From NCBI GenBank assembly GCA_965223305.1, contig CBDCWT010000081.1:1-64000 (forward strand): DNA of 64,000 bases. Direction: 5' to 3'. Source of the DNA: CBDCWT01 sp965223305 (lineage in GTDB: Bacteria > Planctomycetota > Planctomycetia > Pirellulales > Pirellulaceae). A model generated the notes under the pieces. That model was not told where the DNA came from. It made no database searches and saw only the letters and a list, made by a program, of their open reading frames with translations. A program made the translations under genes and the position numbers. Of the stretch, positions 8,039 through 15,949 are shown one piece after another (the first letter of the stretch is position 1; each line of letters begins with the position of its first letter).

Positions 8039-8410
8039 GTGCAGCCCGTCGCGACGGTTGCGGAGTTGACACAACTGCTCACAGCTTTCACGAAGAAGGT
8101 CATCTCAATCCACGCCAATTCCGGGGCAGTGTTGCCAATACTCCTGCAACAGGAATACAATGTCAACACAACGTTTCGGCAGGCCATCTGGAGGCATTAC
8201 AAGGAGTTACAACACAATCGCAACGTCGTAGCAACACCTCCCCAATGCCGCAAAAGTACCTTCGAATCCTACCGGGCGTGCTTCAATGTCTTTCGTCGCT
8301 ATGACGCAAGCGGATTCAATTTACTCCCGGAGCTCTCGGATACAGGCCAACCGTTTGACGAATTCGCCGCTGATTTCCGCAAGCGAAACGGCCTCGACGG
8401 CAGCGAATGA
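8039..8410 (+). CDS. Small unknown protein, possible antitoxin of a broken TA pair
   Basis: A 123-residue frame starting at GTG 8039 (frame open from 7997), with AAGAGGG at 8015-8021 upstream. I do not recognise the fold. The sequence looks like a real protein (mixed hydrophobic pattern, TVAELTQLLTAFTKKVISI near the start, FDEFAADFRKRNGL at the end). Its stop overlaps by ATGA the start of a frame that encodes the N-terminus of a RelE/ParE toxin (8407-8529). That coupling is why I propose it as the antitoxin, or as a fusion remnant of one. It is longer than typical antitoxins. It may be non-functional, since its partner is truncated. Confidence 0.45.
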   Translation: MQPVATVAELTQLLTAFTKKVISIHANSGAVLPILLQQEYNVNTTFRQAIWRHYKELQHNRNVVATPPQCRKSTFESYRACFNVFRRYDASGFNLLPELSDTGQPFDEFAADFRKRNGLDGSE

Positions 8411-8529
8411 CGCATCAGTTACGGATTCTTCGCCGGGCGCGCGAAGACGCTCAGCACATCTTTGACTACATCAGTGCGCGTTCTTTCTTAGAGGATCTCG
8501 TGAACCACGTTTCCGTAGACATCCGTTAA
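8407..8529 (+). pseudogene. Truncated RelE/ParE toxin, N-terminal fragment
   Basis: Starting at the ATG overlapping the previous stop, the frame reads MTHQLRILRRAREDAQHIFD followed by YISARSFL, the usual first strand and helix of RelE/ParE toxins. After about 28 residues the family resemblance stops and the frame runs out at TAA 8527-8529. The break (about 8488-8491) falls at the stop codon of the convergent DUF1501 gene (8488). The remaining 70 or so residues of a normal toxin are missing, so it should be inactive. It marks a rearrangement or insertion junction at the right-hand edge of the accessory island. Confidence 0.65.
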
Positions 8530-9903
8530 CCGATAGTCTCGGCCATGGTGGGGATACGTCAAGCGCGTATGATCGATCCCCAACAGATACAGCATCGTCG
8601 CATGCAGGTCATGCAAGTGCACTTGGCCTTGTATCGGAAGGTATCCTAGCTCGTCTGTTTCGCCGTAAACGAATCCAGATTTCACTCCACCACCGGCCAA
8701 GAGAGTACAGAAACTCTCTTGTTGATGCTCGCGGCCGTGTTTGTTGATTGGTGAAGTTCCCGACAGATCCTGACTCCAGTACGTCCGGCCAAACTCGCCC
8801 GAGATCATCACGAGCGTGTCGTCCAGAAGACCACGTCGCTTCAGGTCGCTGATCAGTCCCCCGATCGGTTTGTCGGCGCCTCGACATGACTTCGGCAGCG
8901 CGCTGCGGATGTCGACATGGTGATCCCAGCCGCCCATGGTTACTTGAACGAAACGCACACCCGCTTCGCTAAGTCGACGTGCCATCAGGCAGGCGCGGCC
9001 GTTTTTTTCCGTGTCTGCGTTTCCGTCCCCAACACCATACAACGCTTGTGTCTCGTTTGATTCGCCGCCTAAGTCGACCAAGGCCGGAGTCTCGGCTTGC
9101 ATGCGGAAAGCAAGCTCAAAGGACTCAATGATGCCCTCCATGTGAGCGTCCGACTTATACCGAGTTAGCATGCGTTGGTTGAGCCGCTGCAAGAAGTCCA
9201 GTCGTCTGCGCTGGTCCGCGGACTTCGCGCTGGGGTCTTGCAGATCCGCGATGGGTAGCTCACCTTCGCTCGTCGGCACGCGCAGTGCGGTGCCCTGGTG
9301 CATCGCAGGGAGGAAGGACGAACCGTACGTGCGTACATCCTTGAACGGATGAATCGTGATGAAGCTGGGCAGGTTTTCATTTTCGGTGCCCAGACCGTAG
9401 CTGATCCATGACCCCATAGACGGACGCGTTTCTGCAATGTGGCCGGTGTGAAACTGTAGCATTGCTGGAGCATGTGCTTTGTTGTCCGCGACCATAGCAC
9501 GCAGCAGGCAGAGATCGTCCGCGACTCCCGCAAGGCTAGGCAGTAGGTCGGACATCATCATCCCCGAAGCACCTCGCGGCCGTACAGGTGCCAGGGGTGC
9601 CATCGGTAAAAACTCCTTGACACCGACGCGAATCTGTCGACTGTCGACCGGTGAATCGATCGCCTCGCCGTGCCGTTTGGTGATGTAATCCTTCGGCGCG
9701 AACAAGTCTGCCTGGGAAGGTCCTCCATGCAAACAGACGAAAATCATCCGCTTGGCCCGGGCGGGTAAGTGCGGCTGGCGCGCTGACAAAGGACTTGCCT
9801 GGCTGGACATCGCCAGCATGCTATTCACGGCAACTCCGCCAAAACCGCACGCAGCGCCTTGCAGCCAATCACGTCGAGACAGTCGTGCACCAAACATGGT
9901 CAT
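8488..9903 (-). CDS. DUF1501 protein with Tat signal
   Basis: A secreted DUF1501-family protein of about 471 residues, related to the alkaline-phosphatase/sulfatase fold. The N-terminus MTMFGARLSRRDWLQG has a twin-arginine motif (SRRDWLQ) followed by a hydrophobic stretch, so export should be by Tat. Core family motifs are MIFVCLHGGPSQADLFAPK, FHTGH, GGWDHH, DTLVMISGEFGRT and the C-terminal LGIDHTRLTYPHHGRD. I chose ATG 9903, which overlaps the PSD1 stop (ATGA), over the upstream in-frame codon at 9945. DUF1501 and PSD1 genes are almost always adjacent in planctomycetes and are thought to act together on complex polysaccharides or related substrates; the exact reaction is unknown. Confidence 0.92.
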   Translation of the reverse strand: MTMFGARLSRRDWLQGAACGFGGVAVNSMLAMSSQASPLSARQPHLPARAKRMIFVCLHGGPSQADLFAPKDYITKRHGEAIDSPVDSRQIRVGVKEFLPMAPLAPVRPRGASGMMMSDLLPSLAGVADDLCLLRAMVADNKAHAPAMLQFHTGHIAETRPSMGSWISYGLGTENENLPSFITIHPFKDVRTYGSSFLPAMHQGTALRVPTSEGELPIADLQDPSAKSADQRRRLDFLQRLNQRMLTRYKSDAHMEGIIESFELAFRMQAETPALVDLGGESNETQALYGVGDGNADTEKNGRACLMARRLSEAGVRFVQVTMGGWDHHVDIRSALPKSCRGADKPIGGLISDLKRRGLLDDTLVMISGEFGRTYWSQDLSGTSPINKHGREHQQESFCTLLAGGGVKSGFVYGETDELGYLPIQGQVHLHDLHATMLYLLGIDHTRLTYPHHGRDYRLTDVYGNVVHEIL

Positions 9904-12365
9904 GTCCTCATTAGGAATTCCGTCGAGGCCAGCAGGGCGTGGCATAGTTCGGCCCAGCCGTTCTCGCCCCCGGAGTTCAGGAACTCGATTGATTCTTGTT
10001 GTTCGAGCTCAGTGATTGGCCGATTCAACAGTGTCAACCACAAGAACGCCAATCGTTCCTTCTTGTGAGCTGACACTTCGACGACTCGCCTCGCCAGAGC
10101 TGTTGCGTGTTTCTTGACTACCGGGCTGTTCATCAGAAACAGTGCCTGAGTTGGGACGGCTGTAGTCGACCGTCGTCCAGCGAACTGCGACGGTTGGGGG
10201 AAGTCGAAAACATTGCGCAGTGCGCCGGGACCTGGCTGCCCTGAGTGGCGAATCACCGGCAAATAGACGGTGCGTTCAAACTCCTGTTCCGGACGCCATT
10301 GCTTGAGGCTGAAACTCGGCGGATTAACACTCTTGGGGTTGATGCCTCCGACGTTCTCGGGAAACTCCAGCGGCATCGATGGCCCACCAAGCGAGGTAAG
10401 CTTGCCGCCCGCGGCAATCATGGCGTCGCGCAACGCCTCGGCGTCCAATCGAACACGATTCATCCGCCAGAGAAGACGATTCTCGGGGTCAACGGCGATC
10501 GATTCTTCGTTGTGTGTGCTTGCCAGGCGATAAGTTCGACTCAATACCAGCGAACGGATGATACGTTTCTGGGACCAACCTTCCGCAACGAAACGCGCAG
10601 CCAGGAAGTCAAGCAGTTCTGGATGCGTCGGTCGCTCGCCAGGTGTGCCGAAGTAGTCGACCGAGCGCACGAGCCCTTCGCCGAAGAGCTTTTGCCAGAT
10701 GCGATTCACGGCCACGCGCGCGGTTAGCGGATTACTCGAGTGGGCAATCCACTCAGCCAGCTGTCGCCGGCCACTCTGGCTGGGATCGATTTCCGGTCTG
10801 GCATCCGAGATCACGCTCAGAAACCCGCGCGGTACTTCCTCACCCAGGGCCCGTGGATTTCCACGAATCGTAATCTGCATGTCGCCCGGCTCGTCGACGT
10901 CCATAACCCCGTGCGCTTTCGGGATGATGGGATGGAAGAACTCGGCATGTTCAATCTTCTTGGCGAGATCCGTAGCCAGTTTGTCCTCTGCGGCCCGCTG
11001 GTTCTCCAACACTTCGCGGTTCTTTTCCTCAAGTTCTGGGCTGCCAAGTGCTTTGTCCAGATCCGAGATCCGCTTTAGTGCGACGTCGCGCTCGCTTTTG
11101 AGTTGAAGCAGTTGCTGTGCGTGCTCAGCCTCCTGTTGCGCTCGAGCCTCCTGTTGCTCGGACGTTTCCGGAAGATCGAGAAGATGGACGTCACTCCACA
11201 CGCCACGTTCCGTCTTATAGATCGACGACGTGCTGTGAAAGAAGCCGGCCAGCGCGTAGTAATCGCGCTGCGAAATTGGATCGAATTTGTGGTCATGACA
11301 GCGGGCGCAGTCAACGGTCATGGCCAGAAACGCTCTGCCCGTCTTGTTGACCTGTTGATCAACGATGTCTACCACCAGCTTAGCTTTGTCGGCTTCCACA
11401 ATTGCGATGTCGCCCAGGACTAGGAATCCCGTAGCGGTTAGGTTTGTGGCCCGCTCTTCAACTGAGTCATAAGGCAGCAAGTCGCCGGCGATCTGCTGGC
11501 GAATGAACTGATCGAATGGCGCGTCGTTGTTGTAGGCAGCAATGACGTAGTCACGATATCGCCAAGCGTGGGCAGCAAACACCGAATTGGAGGTGCCGAT
11601 TTGGTCCGCGTAGCCCACCAAGTCCAGCCAGTGCCGCGCCCAGCGCTCGCCAAAAGCGCTCGAGTCAAGCAAGCGATCGACAACTCTCTCGTAGGCTTTG
11701 CTGCTATGATCCGACTCGAATTGCCGAATCTCCTCGGCGGTTGGTGGTAGCCCTGTCAAGTCAAAGCTAATCCGCCGCAACCAGGTGTAGCGATCAGCGT
11801 CTGCAACCGGGCCGAGCCCGTTTGCCTCCAGCCGCGCGAGTACATAGTGATCGACATCGCTTAGCGGCCAGGCCTCATCGGCAACATCCGGCGGTGGGTC
11901 CCCGTCGATCGGTTGAAATGCCCAGTGCTGCCGCCCGGCCTCGAGGTCGATCCCTTCGTGGGTTCGCACCGATGAATCCACTCGCGGATCGTCAGCGCCT
12001 GCGGAGACCCAACGTTCAATACGGGTGATCACCTCGGCGGGCAGCTTGTTGTCCGGCGGCATCGAGAGGTCTTCATCGACGTATCGAATCGCCTTGATCA
12101 GCAAACTCTCGTCCGGTGCACCGGGCACTATCGCCGGCCCTGACTCACCACCATTTGCCCACCCGCTCCGTGAGTCGAGTACCAAGCGTCCGCTCGCCTC
12201 GCCCGCCTCGTGGCTGTGGCACTCGTAACAGTGCTGTTTCAGTATCGGCAGGATTTGGGTTGCGAAGGAGTCGTCGTTCGCGCAGAGCGTCGTGCTGTAA
12301 AGCGCAACCAGGATCGCGATTCCAGCACGGAATGGGAGCATTTGACGTTCACTCAGCGTTCGCAT
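9900..12365 (-). CDS. PSD1 / planctomycete cytochrome c protein (DUF1549-DUF1553)
   Basis: About 821 residues from ATG 12365 (MRTLSERQMLPFRAGIAILV), which gives a signal peptide ending near LCANDD; the frame continues upstream to 12386. Domains in order are the PSCyt1 haem module with CYECH (residues 46-50), DUF1549 (WPLSDVDHYVLARLEANG, LRRISFDLTGLPPT), a second haem-type motif CARCHDHKFDP, a coiled-coil of Glu/Gln-rich sequence (about 360-410), and DUF1553 (AEWIAHSSNPLTARVAVNRI, then WQKLFGEG, HPELLDFLA, SRTYRLAS). The family is periplasmic and presumed redox-active with its DUF1501 partner, which overlaps its stop by four bases. Upstream to the divergent sulfatase is a 200-bp shared promoter region. 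Confidence 0.93.
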   Translation of the reverse strand: MRTLSERQMLPFRAGIAILVALYSTTLCANDDSFATQILPILKQHCYECHSHEAGEASGRLVLDSRSGWANGGESGPAIVPGAPDESLLIKAIRYVDEDLSMPPDNKLPAEVITRIERWVSAGADDPRVDSSVRTHEGIDLEAGRQHWAFQPIDGDPPPDVADEAWPLSDVDHYVLARLEANGLGPVADADRYTWLRRISFDLTGLPPTAEEIRQFESDHSSKAYERVVDRLLDSSAFGERWARHWLDLVGYADQIGTSNSVFAAHAWRYRDYVIAAYNNDAPFDQFIRQQIAGDLLPYDSVEERATNLTATGFLVLGDIAIVEADKAKLVVDIVDQQVNKTGRAFLAMTVDCARCHDHKFDPISQRDYYALAGFFHSTSSIYKTERGVWSDVHLLDLPETSEQQEARAQQEAEHAQQLLQLKSERDVALKRISDLDKALGSPELEEKNREVLENQRAAEDKLATDLAKKIEHAEFFHPIIPKAHGVMDVDEPGDMQITIRGNPRALGEEVPRGFLSVISDARPEIDPSQSGRRQLAEWIAHSSNPLTARVAVNRIWQKLFGEGLVRSVDYFGTPGERPTHPELLDFLAARFVAEGWSQKRIIRSLVLSRTYRLASTHNEESIAVDPENRLLWRMNRVRLDAEALRDAMIAAGGKLTSLGGPSMPLEFPENVGGINPKSVNPPSFSLKQWRPEQEFERTVYLPVIRHSGQPGPGALRNVFDFPQPSQFAGRRSTTAVPTQALFLMNSPVVKKHATALARRVVEVSAHKKERLAFLWLTLLNRPITELEQQESIEFLNSGGENGWAELCHALLASTEFLMRT

Positions 12366-12565
12366 AGGCTCGGTGCCGGCAAACAAGGCTCCATTCTAGC
12401 CCAGAACGTGCTTGACATGCAGCTATGTCTTGGAAGGACTTCAGGAATATCTCGAGCAACGGGCCCTGGCGTCGCGAAGCAGAAGTCGGCCATCGTGAAG
12501 AAACTCAGTGCCGCCTGGTCGAAGTGCGAAGCCGACGTCAAGCTCAGCGCCAGAGAGTACAGCCG

Positions 12566-13978
12566 ATGAGAGCCGCCTTTGTTATTACGATCATCAGCCT
12601 GGCAGTGTCTGCCGCCGAAGCCGCTGAGTCTGTTAACGTCCTGTTCATTGCTGTCGATGACCTGCGGGTCGAGTTGGGTTGTTACGGTCATCAGCACGTG
12701 CAGTCGCCCAACATTGATCGGCTAGCCTCCGAAGGGATGCTGTTCGAGCGGGCGTATTGTCAGCAGACGGTGTGCAATCCGTCGCGGGCTTCGCTGCTGA
12801 CCGGCATGCGGCCCGACACTCTGCGGGTCTGGGATCTGCCTACTCACTTTCGGCAGAACAAGCCAGACGCCGTCACGCTGCCGCAATTGTTCAGGAAGCA
12901 TGGATACCACGCTCAGTGTGTGGGAAAGATCTTTCACAACTGGCGTCAGGACGACTGGAAAGGCGATCCGCAGTCGTGGAGCGTGCCGTCCGTGCTGTAC
13001 TACAACAGTCACGGAAATGACAAGCCGAAAGTCGACGGCACGCTGCCGCCGAATCTCGCGTCAGGCAAAGGTGGAATTGAATGTCGCGACGTACCCGACA
13101 ACGCCTACTTTGACGGTCGCGTTGCCGAAACTGCGGTCCGCGCGTTGGATCAGATCAGCCGCAACGAAAAGCCGTTTTTCCTGGCAGTCGGGTTCTGGAA
13201 ACCGCACACGCCGTTCAACGCTCCGAAGAAGTATTGGGATCTTTACGACCGCGCGTCGGTCCCTGTTCCTGCGAAGGTGACTCCACCGAGCGACGTTCCC
13301 GAGATTGCATTGACTGGCTCGCGTTACCGAGGCGCAGCGGACTCCGAGCTTCTCCGTGAAATGCATCACGGGCATCTGGCGGCGATTAGCTATCTCGATA
13401 GCCAGGTCGGTAAGGTGCTGGCGAAACTCGATGAGTGTGGCCTGCGTGAGAACACAATCGTCGTGTTCTGGTCCGACCACGGTCTGCATCTTGGTGAGCA
13501 CGGTCTGACGCGGAAGACGACCGCGTTTGAAATCGATGCCCACGTTCCGTTGATCATCGCGGCGCCGAAGCACAGACGGGGACAACGGACCGCGGCATTG
13601 GTCGAACTGCTCGACCTCTATCCCACACTGGTGGAGCTGTGCGGCCTCGACCCACCACCGGAACTGGACGGCGTCTCGCTGAGTCCACTGCTCAATAACC
13701 GCAAAGCCAAAGTTAAAGAAGTCGCACTGACGCAGACGCCACGTCCTAATTACCCACGCGGCAAATTGCCGGAAGTGATGGGGTATTCGATTCGAACGGA
13801 CCGATACCGATACACCGAGTGGCGGGACTTTCAGACCGGTCTTCCGCGTGCCCGCGAACTCTACGACCACCAGAGCGATCCGGGAGAAACCGCAAACCTG
13901 GCTGACCGCGCATCGCTCCGGAAGACTCTGCAGACACACGCGATCCTGCTTGAGCGGACACTTTACGAACCGCCCTAA
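12566..13978 (+). CDS. Secreted sulfatase, iduronate-2-sulfatase-like
   Basis: A 470-residue sulfatase from ATG 12566 (MRAAFVITIISLAVSAAEAA gives a signal peptide); the frame extends upstream to 12425 without signal character. The metal-binding AVDDLRVELGCYGH and the formylglycine motif C70-N-P-S-R (CNPSRASLLTG) are intact, and an anaerobic or aerobic sulfatase-maturating enzyme elsewhere would be needed to convert Cys70. HTPFNAPKKYWDLYD, WSDHGLHLGEHG and EIDAHVPLI match the iduronate-2-sulfatase/choline-sulfatase branch. It should desulfate sulfated polysaccharides in the periplasm. A 174-bp repeat element begins at the base after its stop codon, and a sialidase-like gene follows. Confidence 0.93.
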   Translation: MRAAFVITIISLAVSAAEAAESVNVLFIAVDDLRVELGCYGHQHVQSPNIDRLASEGMLFERAYCQQTVCNPSRASLLTGMRPDTLRVWDLPTHFRQNKPDAVTLPQLFRKHGYHAQCVGKIFHNWRQDDWKGDPQSWSVPSVLYYNSHGNDKPKVDGTLPPNLASGKGGIECRDVPDNAYFDGRVAETAVRALDQISRNEKPFFLAVGFWKPHTPFNAPKKYWDLYDRASVPVPAKVTPPSDVPEIALTGSRYRGAADSELLREMHHGHLAAISYLDSQVGKVLAKLDECGLRENTIVVFWSDHGLHLGEHGLTRKTTAFEIDAHVPLIIAAPKHRRGQRTAALVELLDLYPTLVELCGLDPPPELDGVSLSPLLNNRKAKVKEVALTQTPRPNYPRGKLPEVMGYSIRTDRYRYTEWRDFQTGLPRARELYDHQSDPGETANLADRASLRKTLQTHAILLERTLYEPP

Positions 13979-14152
13979 CCCGAATTATTCATGAGCGATC
14001 TGCTGCGCGGTCGTAAGTCCATCCGTGGCTTCGTCATGCTTCACAATTCTCCCTCGACGTATTGCTTCAATACGCCTGCGGAAGAATTGCTCGCCTTCCT
14101 TGCCACGAACGTACTTACAACCTCTCGCCACGATCTTCATGAATAATCCGGG
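13979..14152. repeat. 174-bp element with terminal inverted repeats, copy 1
   Basis: The ends are CCCGAATTATTCATGA and TCATGAATAATCCGGG, which are inverted repeats with one mismatch; flanking TAA/TTA bases extend the symmetry. A second copy lies at 20645-20819 with only a handful of differences. It starts at the first base after the sulfatase stop codon. A 51-codon minus-strand frame (13985-14140) spans the element end to end and is intact in both copies (it begins MKIVARGCKYVRGKEGEQ). It may be a MITE-like element or a REP-type unit; no transposase is present. Confidence 0.85.
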
Positions 14153-14168
14153 CTAAGACTCCAATGCC

Positions 14169-15464
14169 ATGACAAACTCTGCGATCAGAACAGTGTTTAC
14201 CAAATGGCCCGCTGGCGACATGAGACACACCTTCACATTCTTCATTGCCCTGCTGATCCCGCCGCTCACCGCGCTGCAGGCTGAGGATGCGCCGTCAAAG
14301 CAGAATGCAGACAACCCGCTTATGCTCAACGGAAACTGGGCGCCGGAGGATCCTCACCAGATCGACTACGAGAAACTCCCACGAGTCAAAGGCAAACAGG
14401 TCGTCATTAGTGACGTCCGCGACCACGGTGGCACTCGCGTTCATCAACACGCGTATCTGGCTCATCATGACGGCCGGTTCTGGGCCATGTGGAGCGACGG
14501 TCCTGGAGGGCCGAGGGCTGGCATTACGCCGGCGCAACACCGCAACATCGTGCCCGCTCACGACATGCCGGGCACCCGCAATTCCTTTGCCACAAGCGAG
14601 GATGGTCTGCACTGGACCAAACCCGCCGATCTGACAGGCCCGCCACGGAAGAAGGGCTATGGTTGGATCGCCCGCGGTTTGTGGAAACGCGACGGCGAAC
14701 TCCTCGCTCTCGCCAGCCATTTCAACGCGCCCGGATACGAAGGGATCGGACTGAGCCTGGAAGCCTTTCGCTGGGACGGCACGAAGTGGGTGGCACACGG
14801 TACGGTCCTTGACGACTCCATGAACAACTTTCCCCCAAAACGCCTGCCGTCGAGGGAGTGGATGATGACGCGTCGCGATCATCAGCGACAGGTCTCCGTC
14901 ATGATCGGGGGAACGAAGGCTTTCGACGACTGGCGCATCAATCCGCTCGCCGCGTATGACGGGAACGGTCGCCCCGAAGAGCCTTACTGGTATGTCCTCC
15001 CCGATGGCAAGACCATCGTCGGCCTCATTCGCGATAACGGACGGTCGAAGTTCCTGCTTCGCACCTTCTCGCGAGACAATGGCAGAACCTGGAGCGAGAT
15101 CCACCGCACCAATTTTCCGGACGCCACCAGCAAGTTCTTCGTGCATCGCACCAGCCGCGGCTATTACGTGATGGTGTCCAACTCGAACCCTCGCCAGCGC
15201 GACCCGCTCACGCTTGCCATCAGCCAGGACGGGCTCGTTTTCACCAAACTCTTCTGGCTGATCGGCGGACGTCACGTCGACTATCCCCACATCATCGAAC
15301 ATGACGGACATCTGCTGATCGCCTTCTCCGGAGCGAAGCAGACGATGGAAGTCATGAAGGTGTCGCTGGACGAACTGGAGCGTCTGGCCATGCCGGAGTC
15401 GGTTGAACTCGCCCAACATCTTCCGCCTGTCAAACAGTCTCCTCAGCAACCGCCGTCCCGCTGA
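14169..15464 (+). CDS. Secreted sialidase-like (BNR/Asp-box) protein
   Basis: A 431-residue frame. A start at ATG 14220 (MRHTFTFFIALLIPPLTALQ) gives a clean signal peptide, so the first 17 residues may not be translated. The mature part has Asp-box-like turns of sialidase-type propellers (ATSEDGLHWT, FSRDNGRTWSE, AISQDGLVFTK) and motifs such as GYGWIARGLWKRDGELLALA and HVDYPHIIEHDGHLLIAFSG. This fits a six-bladed exo-sialidase or glycosidase-like fold; specificity cannot be read from the sequence. It follows the sulfatase with only the 174-bp element between, and a sulfatase plus a glycan-acting propeller would suit degradation of a sulfated glycan. Confidence 0.8.
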   Translation: MTNSAIRTVFTKWPAGDMRHTFTFFIALLIPPLTALQAEDAPSKQNADNPLMLNGNWAPEDPHQIDYEKLPRVKGKQVVISDVRDHGGTRVHQHAYLAHHDGRFWAMWSDGPGGPRAGITPAQHRNIVPAHDMPGTRNSFATSEDGLHWTKPADLTGPPRKKGYGWIARGLWKRDGELLALASHFNAPGYEGIGLSLEAFRWDGTKWVAHGTVLDDSMNNFPPKRLPSREWMMTRRDHQRQVSVMIGGTKAFDDWRINPLAAYDGNGRPEEPYWYVLPDGKTIVGLIRDNGRSKFLLRTFSRDNGRTWSEIHRTNFPDATSKFFVHRTSRGYYVMVSNSNPRQRDPLTLAISQDGLVFTKLFWLIGGRHVDYPHIIEHDGHLLIAFSGAKQTMEVMKVSLDELERLAMPESVELAQHLPPVKQSPQQPPSR

Positions 15465-15949
15465 ATCGATCTTGGTGACGAAGGAAAACGCTGTACGCGG
15501 CCGCGGATTTGGTTGTCCCTGAACTCGGCCAACGAGCCTCGTTTTCATTGGCCACCCGCCAGCGGCGCGGAACGCCTTGTTACTGGAATCGACGATCGAA
15601 TCTGTATCCGAGCGTGGACGGACAGCCACCTCTGCTCCCCGGTAGAGCGACACGGTCGGCCGCCGAAGTGGCTAGAATGTGCTGAAGTGGCTCCAGCAAG
15701 GCACAATAGTCTCAATAGACGCCGCCCACCGCCGGTGGTCCGCGTTCCAATACCGTGCGCCAAAAGCGGCCGCAGCGCCAAGATGTGGAGCGCGCCGAAG
15801 GGAATGAGCGCTCCTTCGCCATCGCGTAACTCTTGGCAGGCATTGACGTTTGCTAGCGACGCGGAACGGTGGCGCAGCTTTTGCCGCAGACCAGCACTCA
15901 ATGTCCGATTCCGCGAGTCCACCTGAGCACTAAACAGGAAGGCCCCGCC
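15465..15949. other. Intergenic, no gene recognised
   Basis: These 485 bp hold no convincing reading frame. The only functional signal I see is the Shine-Dalgarno sequence AGGAAGG at 15936-15942, which sets the start of the following gene. Confidence 0.5.
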
